Source of the DNA: Alphaproteobacteria bacterium
GTDB taxonomy: Bacteria; Pseudomonadota; Alphaproteobacteria; Sphingomonadales; SMXR01
DNA length: 6,400 nt
Direction: 5' to 3'
NCBI GenBank assembly: GCA_004356215.1
Contig: SMXR01000060.1
Coordinates: forward strand, 1 to 6,400
Each line of letters opens with the position of its first letter. Position 1 is the stretch's first letter. The notes beneath the pieces are model-generated. The model made no database searches and was not told the DNA's origin. It worked only from the letters and a program-made list of their open reading frames with translations. This document shows positions 1 through 6,400 of the stretch, piece by piece. Position numbers and translations under genes: made by a program.

Positions 1-1
1 T

Positions 2-2413
2 GCAACTTCTACTTACGGCAGTGATGCAGTTGCCGGTGTTATCAACTTTATCACCCGTAATGACTTTTCCGGGGTTGAAATTTCTGTCGGCGGTAGAACG
101 GTGACCGAAGATTCGCAGCGCGATATCAATGTTGAAGGCATTTTCGGTTTTGGCAACGACACCACTCATTTTATGGCCGCTTTTGGCTACCTGGACCGAA
201 CTTCGCTGACCACCGCGGAACGCCGTTTCCCCGGCAGCGTTAACCCAATCACTGGTGATTTTTCCAACGCCGGCCAGCCAGGCTCTTTTATTGTACCCTA
301 CTTTCCAAGCGGGTCGGATGCCACAACGCAAGCTTTATGGTCCTTTTTGTTTGATCCCTCGGGTGGCGGTGGCTTGATTCCTGGTATTGCAGATTTTGTC
401 GAACCCCTATTGGGAGCCCCAATTGTCCCCGGGGCCCTGGTTCCCCTTTTGGCCGACCCCGATTGTTCTGCAGGTGAAAATTCGGTGGTGCCAACACCCT
501 CTCAAGTAGGGTTTTGCCGGCTGGATTTTGGCGACTTTTTTGATCTGGTGGCAGAAGAAGAGCGCATGACCGGGTTTGCCAGTTTCACCCAGGAATTGGG
601 CAGTCAGATTACCTTTAATCTGGAATTTTCAGCCTCGCGCAACCGCGCCACCCGCAATAATTCACCGTCGTTTCCGATCCCGTCGCCCCAGGCGATATTG
701 ACAACCCTCCCCGGAACCCCTGACCCATCCGGCAACCCAATCAACTATAATCCCTTCAACCCGTTTGGAACCAGTCCTTTTCTTGACGCCAGTTTAAATA
801 CCCTGCCGATCTTTTTTGTTGGGCGGGTTTTGGGCGAAGGCTCTCCGGCCCCGAGCACGCATGATTCGGATACCTACCGCATTTATGCTGGCTTCGAAGG
901 GACTTTTGGCGAAAATGGCGCCTGGCAGGTTAATTTCACCCACGCTGATAATGATTTTGAAGTCACCGTTGAAGATACTCTGGCCGACCGGTTTTCGTTG
1001 GCCCTGAATGGTTTGGGTGGCGCTGGTTGTGATCCATCAACCGGAACCCCGGGGCTGGGCGGTTGCCAGTTTTTCAATCCCTTTGGCAGCGCTCTCCTGG
1101 CCAGCTCGGGCACTACCGTTCCGCATCCCTTTGTTCCCGTGGCCACAGTACCGGTGGCCAATGACCCGGCTTTAATTGCCTGGTTTACCAGCCTTTTCAC
1201 GCAAAATTATTATTCGACCCTGACGGTGATTGATGCCATCGCCACCAACAGTCTAAGCGGCGTGCTTCCCAACCCCATTCAGTATGCCATCGGGGTACAA
1301 TACCGCAAGACCAAGTATAGCCTGGATTATGACGACCAGGCTAACGCCGATAACTACCTTTTTGTAATTGGCGGGCCTGATTTTGATTCAAGTCAGGAAG
1401 TTTTTGCCATCTTTGCTGAAATGGACATTCCGGTTCATGAGCGGGTCGATATACAGCTCTCTGTGCGCTATGAAAACTACGACCAGGGGGTTGGTGACAG
1501 CATCGATCCCAAGGTTGGGTTTGTTGTCAGGGCTGCTGATACGTTTACCATTCGCGGTACCTTCGGCACTGCTTTCAGAGCGCCTAACGGGTTCCAGTTG
1601 TTTGGCACCCAAACCTCTGTCCAGCAACTGACCGACACGCTTCCGGGCCAGCCAACAACACCGTCATTTGCTGCCGTGCGTACCACTGGTACCGGCATGC
1701 TGGTTCCGGAAACTTCCACAACTTTCAATTTTGGCTTTACCTGGGAAGCAACCGAATACTTGACCGTCGATTTTAATTACTGGCGGTTTAATTTTGAGGA
1801 CATTGTCGTCCAGGAAAGCGCCCAGGCGATTCTCAACGCCAACCCGCTTGACCCAAGAATCACGAGAAGTCCTGTAACCGGCAGTATTGTTATTATTAAC
1901 ACCAACTTCGTGAACGCCTCATCGCTTAAAACCAGCGGCTTTGATACTTTGGTCGAATACCGGGTGCCGCTTAATGATGCCGGGGATTTGCGCCTTGGGA
2001 TAGCCTCTACGTATATCTCGCAATATGACCTTGACGACCCGCAGGCGGGCCTGGTCAGCGGCGCGGGCTCACGGAATTTCAATAATTTCGGGACTTCTAC
2101 GCCGCAATGGCGGTTCACCGGTTCGATTAACTGGGAAATGAGGCAGCACGCGGTGAACATTTATATCCGCTTTATCGACAGTTACCTCGATGACCAGAAT
2201 GATGCACAAATCTCAAGTCATACCACGGTTGACCTTCAGTATAATTTCACACTTGGCGACCGCGGCGATTTTCGGGCCTGGCGTCTGGCTGTCGGGGTTA
2301 TTAACGTCTTTAATAATTTCCCGCCATTTGTTGCAACCAACCAGGGGTTTGATACCAAGGTACATGACCCCCGCGGGCGGATGGTTTATGGCAGCGTTAC
2401 AAAGGGGTTCTAA
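2..2413 (+). CDS. TonB-dependent outer-membrane receptor (5' end outside window)
   Basis: The reading frame is open from base 2 to the TAA at 2411-2413, giving 803 residues. It begins inside the plug domain with the conserved block YGSDAVAGVINFITR (residues 5-19), so signal peptide, TonB box and most of the plug lie upstream; by comparison with the family roughly 130-160 residues are missing. The GTG at 101 is internal. The rest is a 22-strand-type beta-barrel with alternating aromatic strands. Family marks include FRAPNGFQLFG (about 525-535), LVPETSTTFNFGF (about 567-579), INVFNNFPPF near the end and a terminal phenylalanine, the usual signal for BAM-mediated insertion. Two NPF blocks (YNPFNPFG, about 249-256; CQFFNPFG, about 355-362) fit the large receptors of Alphaproteobacteria and Gammaproteobacteria. 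It should take up a substrate across the outer membrane using TonB/ExbBD energy. The substrate cannot be told: no neighbouring enzyme or regulator indicates iron, sugar or peptide. Confidence 0.93.
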   Translation, partial: ATSTYGSDAVAGVINFITRNDFSGVEISVGGRTVTEDSQRDINVEGIFGFGNDTTHFMAAFGYLDRTSLTTAERRFPGSVNPITGDFSNAGQPGSFIVPYFPSGSDATTQALWSFLFDPSGGGGLIPGIADFVEPLLGAPIVPGALVPLLADPDCSAGENSVVPTPSQVGFCRLDFGDFFDLVAEEERMTGFASFTQELGSQITFNLEFSASRNRATRNNSPSFPIPSPQAILTTLPGTPDPSGNPINYNPFNPFGTSPFLDASLNTLPIFFVGRVLGEGSPAPSTHDSDTYRIYAGFEGTFGENGAWQVNFTHADNDFEVTVEDTLADRFSLALNGLGGAGCDPSTGTPGLGGCQFFNPFGSALLASSGTTVPHPFVPVATVPVANDPALIAWFTSLFTQNYYSTLTVIDAIATNSLSGVLPNPIQYAIGVQYRKTKYSLDYDDQANADNYLFVIGGPDFDSSQEVFAIFAEMDIPVHERVDIQLSVRYENYDQGVGDSIDPKVGFVVRAADTFTIRGTFGTAFRAPNGFQLFGTQTSVQQLTDTLPGQPTTPSFAAVRTTGTGMLVPETSTTFNFGFTWEATEYLTVDFNYWRFNFEDIVVQESAQAILNANPLDPRITRSPVTGSIVIINTNFVNASSLKTSGFDTLVEYRVPLNDAGDLRLGIASTYISQYDLDDPQAGLVSGAGSRNFNNFGTSTPQWRFTGSINWEMRQHAVNIYIRFIDSYLDDQNDAQISSHTTVDLQYNFTLGDRGDFRAWRLAVGVINVFNNFPPFVATNQGFDTKVHDPRGRMVYGSVTKGF

Positions 2414-2444
2414 TTTAAAAGGACTGGTTTAGTTTAAGAAATGA

Positions 2445-2468
2445 AGTGGGGCCCTAGTGGGCTTCGCT
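2445..2468 (+). terminator. Possible 3'-end hairpin after the receptor gene
   Basis: Read as plus-strand RNA, 2445-2454 can pair with 2459-2468 around a UAGU loop (2455-2458). This gives a 10-bp stem whose inner four pairs are GCCC/GGGC and which has three G-U wobbles further out. It starts 31 bases after the receptor stop codon and overlaps the last codons of polA. No T-run follows, so it is not a standard intrinsic terminator; it may protect the mRNA 3' end or be chance. In minus-strand RNA the wobble pairs become A-C mismatches, leaving only a short stem. Confidence 0.25.
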
Positions 2469-5249
2469 CCAATTGTCGCCATGGCCACAATCGACGGTCA
2501 GCGGGATATCCAGGGTCAGGGCCGGTAGGTGGGCCCCTTCCATAACCTTCTTGATCACTGGAATAGCGGGTTCTATATCATCCTCGGGCATCTCGAAAAT
2601 CAATTCATCATGCACCTGCAAAAGCATTTTTACATTTTTAAGGCCGGCATCTTCAAGGGCGCCCGGCATCCGGATCATGGCGCGGCGAATTACATCCGCA
2701 GCGCTGCCCTGAATCGGGGCGTTGATGGCCGCGCGTTCGCCAAAGGCCCTTAAATTGGGGTTTTTATCGCGGATATATTTAACATGGCAGCGGCGCCCGA
2801 ACAGCGTGGTGACATAGCCCTTTTCGCGGCAATATTCTTTGGTTTTTTCCATGTAATCGCGGATACCGGGAAAGCGTTCAAAATAGGTTTGCATAAAGGC
2901 TTTTGCTTCGTCGCGGGAGACTTTGATCTGGTTCGCCAACCCAAAGGCGGAAATACCATAAATAATGCCAAAATTAATTGCCTTGGCTTTCCGGCGCATC
3001 ATCGGGTCCATCCCCTCAATGGGAATACCGAATACTTCAGAAGCGGTCATGGCATGAATATCAAGGCCCTTGTGAAAGGCTTCCTTTAAAGGGTCAATAT
3101 CGGCGATATGAGCCAGAAGGCGAAGTTCGATCTGGCTGTAGTCCGCTGAAAGCAGCTTGCAGCCCTCCTCGGCAATAAATGCTTTTCTGATTTTACGCCC
3201 CTCTTCGGTGCGGATTGGAATATTCTGAACATTGGGATTGCTTGACGCCAGCCGGCCGGTGGTTGTTGCCGCCATGGAAAAAGAGGTATGAACCCGCCCG
3301 GTTTTTTCATTGATTTCGCTCTGCAGGCTATCAGTGTAGGTACTCTTTAGTTTGGCCAGTTGACGCCAGTCCAGAATTTTCGACGGAAATTCATGCCCCG
3401 CTGCGGCCAGTTCTTCAAGCAACGCCGCGCCGGTGGAATAATCTCCGGATTTGCCCTTTTTGCCGCTCTTGAACCCCATATCCTCAAACAGGATTTTGCC
3501 CAGTTGTTTGGGCGACGCGATATTGAATTCAGTTTCCGCCAGCTTATAAATTTCTCCTTCCAGGGTTTTCAGTCGTTCGGCAAACTCATTGGAAAGCCGC
3601 TTCAGGAACATACCATCGACTTTTATCCCGGCCGCTTCCATTTCCGCCAGCACCGGCGCCAACGGCCGTTCCAGTGTTTCATAAACGCTAAGGAGTTTTT
3701 GCTTCGCTATTTCCGGTTTTAACCTCCGCCACAGCCGGGCAGTAATATCAGCATCTTCGGCGGCATATTCGGTTGCCTTATCCAGCGGCACATAATCAAA
3801 GGTTATTTGTTTTTTGCCAACGCCCGCCACTTCCTTGAATGAAACTGGTTTGTAACCAAGATGCAATTCGGAAAGCTCATCCATTCCATGGCCATGAAGC
3901 CCGGCCGCAAGAACGTAGGAAAGCAGCATGGTGTCATCAATCGGGGCCAGGCGAATGCCATGTTTCAAAAAAACCAGATAGTCGTATTTTATATTTTGGC
4001 CGATCTTCAGAACCGATTTATCTTCCAAAAGCGGTTTTAAAACCTTCAAGGCCTTTTCAAACGGAATTTGTTCAATTCCCTTGGCCGCGGTGCCCTCAAG
4101 GTCCAGGGTGCCATCGTCTCCGGATTTATGGGCAAGCGGAATATAACAGGCCTTGCCCGGCCCCATGGCCAACGAAATGCCGACCAGGTGCTCGCGCATA
4201 ACATTCAGGCCGGTGGTTTCGGTATCAACCGCACACACCCCCTCAGCCCGGATTGCCGCGACCCATTTTTCCAGGGCTTTTACGCTGCTGACGCACTCAT
4301 ACTTGCTGGTATCAACCTTGATGTCTTCAGCCTCTGGGTCATCCCCATCACCACCTTCACCCAGCCGGCCTTTAATTTTTACCCGGAGGGCTTTAAATTC
4401 CATGGCATCAAGAAATTCCAAAAGCGGGGGTGCCTGAATTTCCTTTATGGCGAAATCCTCGATTTTTTCTTTCAATGAAACATCCGATTTCAAAGTCACC
4501 AGTTGTTTTGAAATTCGCGCCTGGTCGGCAAATTCGATCAGATTTTCCCGGCGCTTGGGCTGTTTTATCTCGCCGGCCTTTTCAAGAAGGGTTTCAAGGT
4601 CGCCATAAATATTGATCAATTCGGCAGCCCCCTTGACGCCTATACCGGGAACCCCCGGGACGTTATCAGAACTGTCACCGGCCAATGCCTGGACTTCGAT
4701 TACCTTGTCGGGGCCAACACCAAATTTTTCACGGACTTCCTCGGGGCCGATGCGTTTGTTTTTCATCGTGTCAAACATTTCAACCTCTGGGGTCACCAGC
4801 TGCATCAGGTCCTTGTCGGAAGAAACGATCGTCACCTTCATGCCCTTTTCGCGGGCTTCCTTGGTGTAGGTGGCGATAATGTCATCGGCTTCAAATCCCT
4901 TTAATTCAACCGCCGGGACATTAAACGCGCCCACAGCCTCGCGGATCAGTGAAAACTGGGGGATCAGGTCTTCCGGGGCTTCCGGGCGGGTGGCCTTGTA
5001 ATCGGGGTAAATATCGTTCCTGAATGTCCTTCGTCCGGCATCAAAAATAACCGCGATATGGGTGGGCCGATCACCGCTGGCAAGATCTTCCAGAAGTTTG
5101 TAAAGCATATTCGAAAATCCCAGGACGGCATTGATTGGCGTACCATCCGAGCGGGTCATGGGCGGCAGTGCATGATACGCACGAAAAATAAAGCCGGAGC
5201 CATCTATCAAATAGATGTGGCCGTTTTTATCTGGGTTTTTGTCTGACAC
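2454..5249 (-). CDS. polA: DNA polymerase I
   Basis: This encodes 931 residues, close to the 928 of E. coli PolA. It fills gaps, removes RNA primers and repairs DNA in the cytoplasm. The 5'-nuclease domain (about 1-290) carries D16, D70, E120/D122/D123, D145/D147 and D192/D195, plus the helix-hairpin-helix NVPGVPGIGVKGA (196-208). A Gly/Asp/Glu-rich linker (about 296-309) follows. The 3'-5' exonuclease domain (about 315-515) keeps all three motifs: D342/E344, N419..D423 and Y495..D499, so proofreading should be active. The polymerase domain has TGRL (664-667), motif A DYSQIELR (703-710), motif B R752..K756..F760..Y764 and motif C VHDE (879-882). The start is GTG at 5247-5249. An in-frame TGA lies two codons upstream, and the next ATG (M31) would remove the catalytic D16. 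The Shine-Dalgarno is weak (GAAAG, 11 bases away). The stop is TAG. It probably shares an mRNA with the zinc-finger gene 45 bases upstream. Confidence 0.98.
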   Translation of the reverse strand: MSDKNPDKNGHIYLIDGSGFIFRAYHALPPMTRSDGTPINAVLGFSNMLYKLLEDLASGDRPTHIAVIFDAGRRTFRNDIYPDYKATRPEAPEDLIPQFSLIREAVGAFNVPAVELKGFEADDIIATYTKEAREKGMKVTIVSSDKDLMQLVTPEVEMFDTMKNKRIGPEEVREKFGVGPDKVIEVQALAGDSSDNVPGVPGIGVKGAAELINIYGDLETLLEKAGEIKQPKRRENLIEFADQARISKQLVTLKSDVSLKEKIEDFAIKEIQAPPLLEFLDAMEFKALRVKIKGRLGEGGDGDDPEAEDIKVDTSKYECVSSVKALEKWVAAIRAEGVCAVDTETTGLNVMREHLVGISLAMGPGKACYIPLAHKSGDDGTLDLEGTAAKGIEQIPFEKALKVLKPLLEDKSVLKIGQNIKYDYLVFLKHGIRLAPIDDTMLLSYVLAAGLHGHGMDELSELHLGYKPVSFKEVAGVGKKQITFDYVPLDKATEYAAEDADITARLWRRLKPEIAKQKLLSVYETLERPLAPVLAEMEAAGIKVDGMFLKRLSNEFAERLKTLEGEIYKLAETEFNIASPKQLGKILFEDMGFKSGKKGKSGDYSTGAALLEELAAAGHEFPSKILDWRQLAKLKSTYTDSLQSEINEKTGRVHTSFSMAATTTGRLASSNPNVQNIPIRTEEGRKIRKAFIAEEGCKLLSADYSQIELRLLAHIADIDPLKEAFHKGLDIHAMTASEVFGIPIEGMDPMMRRKAKAINFGIIYGISAFGLANQIKVSRDEAKAFMQTYFERFPGIRDYMEKTKEYCREKGYVTTLFGRRCHVKYIRDKNPNLRAFGERAAINAPIQGSAADVIRRAMIRMPGALEDAGLKNVKMLLQVHDELIFEMPEDDIEPAIPVIKKVMEGAHLPALTLDIPLTVDCGHGDNWSEAH

Positions 5250-5294
5250 GGATGGTCAATCTTTCAAGTGTCGAGGTTTGCCGGAAACCAGGGC

Positions 5295-5486
5295 TTAATC
5301 GGTTGCCTCGCCCTTGTCATGGGGCCCGTCTTTTAGCACAAACAACGCATCACAATAGGGACAATCCACACGGCCCTCATCACCCATATTCAAGTAAACT
5401 TTGGGATGGCCCAGGTCTTCTTCACCGCCATCACAGGCAACGGATTTTGATTTCACTACCCGTATTTCCGGTACGTCTATTGTCAT
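5295..5486 (-). CDS. CHCC zinc-finger protein, NDUFS6-like
   Basis: This is a complete 63-residue protein. C18, H27, C42 and C45 form a C-x8-H-x14-C-x2-C zinc site inside VACDGG..., LGHPKVYLN and CPYC. This is the zf-CHCC pattern of mitochondrial complex I subunit NDUFS6, whose human form has a near-identical ACDGG...LGHPKVYIN...C-x2-C arrangement. A homologue is a complex I accessory subunit in the alphaproteobacterium Paracoccus, so a role in complex I assembly or stability is the best inference, but no nuo genes are in view. The tail (about 52-63) is charged and probably disordered. No membrane segment or signal peptide is seen. ATG at 5484-5486 is the only sensible start, with an in-frame TGA three codons upstream. 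AGGGG (5499-5503 on the plus strand) is a Shine-Dalgarno at a rather long 12-base spacing. It precedes polA on the same strand by 45 bases, which suggests one transcript. Confidence 0.88.
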   Translation of the reverse strand: MTIDVPEIRVVKSKSVACDGGEEDLGHPKVYLNMGDEGRVDCPYCDALFVLKDGPHDKGEATD

Positions 5487-5524
5487 TTTTTGTATTCACC
5501 CCTGTTTCAGGAAATCATACCCGT

Positions 5525-5553
5525 TTTATAGCGGTGGCGGGCGCAAGAAACAA
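5525..5553 (-). promoter_or_regulatory. Candidate sigma70-type promoter for zinc-finger gene and polA
   Basis: On the minus strand TTGTTT (5548-5553) and TATAAA (5525-5530) are separated by 17 bases. The -10 matches consensus at five of six positions; the -35 matches at three, including the key TTG. It lies about 40 bases upstream of the zinc-finger ATG, leaving a short leader that holds the AGGGG ribosome site. No second promoter is obvious in the 45 bases before polA, so this one would serve both genes. Confidence 0.35.
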
Positions 5554-5574
5554 CAGTTCATCCCATTTCAATCA

Positions 5575-5604
5575 TTGACCGCCGGGGGGAAGCGGTGGTA
5601 CCGA
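5575..5604 (+). promoter_or_regulatory. Weak candidate promoter for the ABC ATPase gene
   Basis: TTGACC (5575-5580) is a good -35 element, but the best partner, TACCGA (5599-5604, 18-base spacing), is a poor -10. Alphaproteobacterial promoters often keep the -35 better than the -10, so it is plausible but unproven. A small inverted repeat, ACCGC (5578-5582) and GCGGT (5592-5596), sits between the two boxes and could be an operator or chance. Confidence 0.2.
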
Positions 5605-5638
5605 GAAGGCGAATTTCTCAAAGCTTAGAAAAAAAGTT

Positions 5639-6400
5639 ATGGCCAATAATTTTTCACCAGAAACCGCGGCGATTGAGGTCAAAGGCCTTGAAAAAACCTA
5701 TCGTGGCAGCGGCAAGGGCAAGTCCGTCCGGGCGCTTAAGGGAATCGATCTAACAATCCCGAAGGGGTCTTTGTTTGCCTTGCTTGGCCCCAATGGTGCC
5801 GGCAAATCGACTTTTATCAATATTCTCGCCGGGCTTGTCAAAAAAACCTCCGGCAAAGCCTCAATCTGGGGCTTTGATATCGACCAGAACCCGCGGAATT
5901 CGAGAAGCGCCATTGGCGTTGTCACTCAGGAAGTTTTTGTCGATGCCTTTTTTACCCCGTTTGAGGTGCTTGACCTCCAGGCCGGGCTTTACGGTGTTCC
6001 CACCAGGGAACGCCGGACCATGGAGCTTTTGAAACTGGTGCGGCTTGAAGATCAGGCCCATGCCTATGCCCGGACGTTATCAGGGGGGATGAGGCGGCGC
6101 CTGATGGTGGCCAAGGCAATGGTCCATTCGCCGCCCATTTTGGTTCTCGATGAACCCACCGCGGGCGTTGATGTCGAACTTCGGCACGAATTATGGGAAA
6201 ACGTCAAAGCGCTTCACGCCAAAGGGGTAACAATTGTGCTTACCACCCATTACTTGGAAGAGGCTGAAGAGCTGTGTGATACCATTGCGATCATTAATCA
6301 CGGTGAGGTCATCGCTTGCGAACCAATGAAAAAATTGCTGTCCCGGATTGATGAAAAAGAGCTGACGATTGAGGTAACAAAACCCTTGAAAGCGATCCCA
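5639..6400 (+). CDS. ABC-2 type transporter ATP-binding protein, YadG-like (3' end outside window)
   Basis: The frame stays open from ATG 5639 to the window edge, giving 254 residues with no stop. It is a nucleotide-binding domain that hydrolyses ATP to drive an inner-membrane transporter. In order it shows an A-loop tyrosine Y21, Walker A GPNGAGKST (50-58), Q-loop Q97, signature LSGGMRRRL (147-155), Walker B ILVLDEPTAGVD (167-178, catalytic E172) and switch histidine H204 in TTHYLEEAE. The wording around the signature, Walker B and H-loop closely resembles E. coli YadG, whose partner YadH is an ABC-2 permease; a permease gene is therefore expected just downstream. YadG-type proteins are usually about 300 residues, so some 50 are missing. 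Residues 22-30 hold a Gly/Ser/Lys-rich loop slightly longer than in YadG. The Shine-Dalgarno before this ATG is poor (A-rich, no GGAGG), but no other ATG, GTG or TTG lies between it and the in-frame TGA at 5576-5578. Cargo is unknown. It is divergent from the zinc-finger gene. Confidence 0.93.
   Translation, partial: MANNFSPETAAIEVKGLEKTYRGSGKGKSVRALKGIDLTIPKGSLFALLGPNGAGKSTFINILAGLVKKTSGKASIWGFDIDQNPRNSRSAIGVVTQEVFVDAFFTPFEVLDLQAGLYGVPTRERRTMELLKLVRLEDQAHAYARTLSGGMRRRLMVAKAMVHSPPILVLDEPTAGVDVELRHELWENVKALHAKGVTIVLTTHYLEEAEELCDTIAIINHGEVIACEPMKKLLSRIDEKELTIEVTKPLKAIP

Noticed and set aside
1777..2160. 127-codon minus-strand open frame inside the receptor gene
   Set aside because: It lies wholly opposite conserved beta-barrel coding sequence and its translation resembles no family I know.
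101..2413. GTG at 101 as the true start of the receptor gene
   Set aside because: The frame continues upstream to the window edge through the conserved plug block YGSDAVAGVINFITR, so the gene begins outside the window.
2414..2453. Standard Rho-independent terminator between the receptor and polA genes
   Set aside because: The gap has only weak AT-rich TTAAA/TTTAA symmetry and no GC stem followed by a T-run on either strand.
3360..4478. Plus-strand open frames of 120-136 codons opposite polA (3360-3722, 3839-4201, 4068-4478)
   Set aside because: They are antisense to conserved exonuclease and polymerase coding sequence, overlap one another in different frames and show no recognisable domain. 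They are shadows of polA.
5252..5628. Plus-strand frames at 5252-5578 and 5401-5628
   Set aside because: They run opposite the CHCC zinc-finger gene, whose cysteine/histidine pattern shows that the minus strand is the coding strand.
1..6400. CRISPR array, tRNA/rRNA, insertion sequence, prophage or defence system
   Set aside because: Apart from short gaps the window is filled by four recognisable genes. I saw no regularly spaced repeats, transposase, terminal inverted repeats or RNA gene signatures.

Overview
The window looks like ordinary chromosome from a Gram-negative bacterium, most probably an alphaproteobacterium. Three things point that way: a large TonB-dependent outer-membrane receptor, a short CHCC zinc-finger protein of the NDUFS6-like type common in Alphaproteobacteria, and a proofreading-competent DNA polymerase I with proteobacterial-style motifs. 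Base composition is close to half G+C by eye and looks even across the window. I cannot name a genus.

Layout: (1) Positions 2-2413, plus strand: the C-terminal 803 residues of a TonB-dependent receptor whose N-terminus lies left of the window. (2) Positions 2414-2453: a 40-base convergent gap. A GU-containing hairpin spans its right edge and the 3' end of polA. (3) Positions 2454-5249, minus strand: complete polA starting at GTG. (4) Positions 5295-5486, minus strand: a 63-residue CHCC zinc-finger protein, 45 bases upstream of polA and probably co-transcribed with it. (5) Positions 5487-5638: a 152-base divergent intergenic region with a fair minus-strand promoter candidate and a weak plus-strand one. 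(6) Positions 5639-6400, plus strand: the first 254 residues of a YadG-like ABC-2 type ATPase that runs off the right edge; its permease would be expected next.

The genes do not form one pathway. The receptor imports a substrate across the outer membrane. PolA is replication and repair housekeeping. The zinc-finger protein resembles a respiratory complex I accessory subunit. The ABC ATPase would power an inner-membrane exporter. I found no mobile element, CRISPR array, tRNA, rRNA or evident new multi-gene system. The points most worth a second look are the zinc-finger/polA pairing, the paired cysteines and hydrophobic loop of the receptor, and the strand-asymmetric hairpin at the convergent junction.
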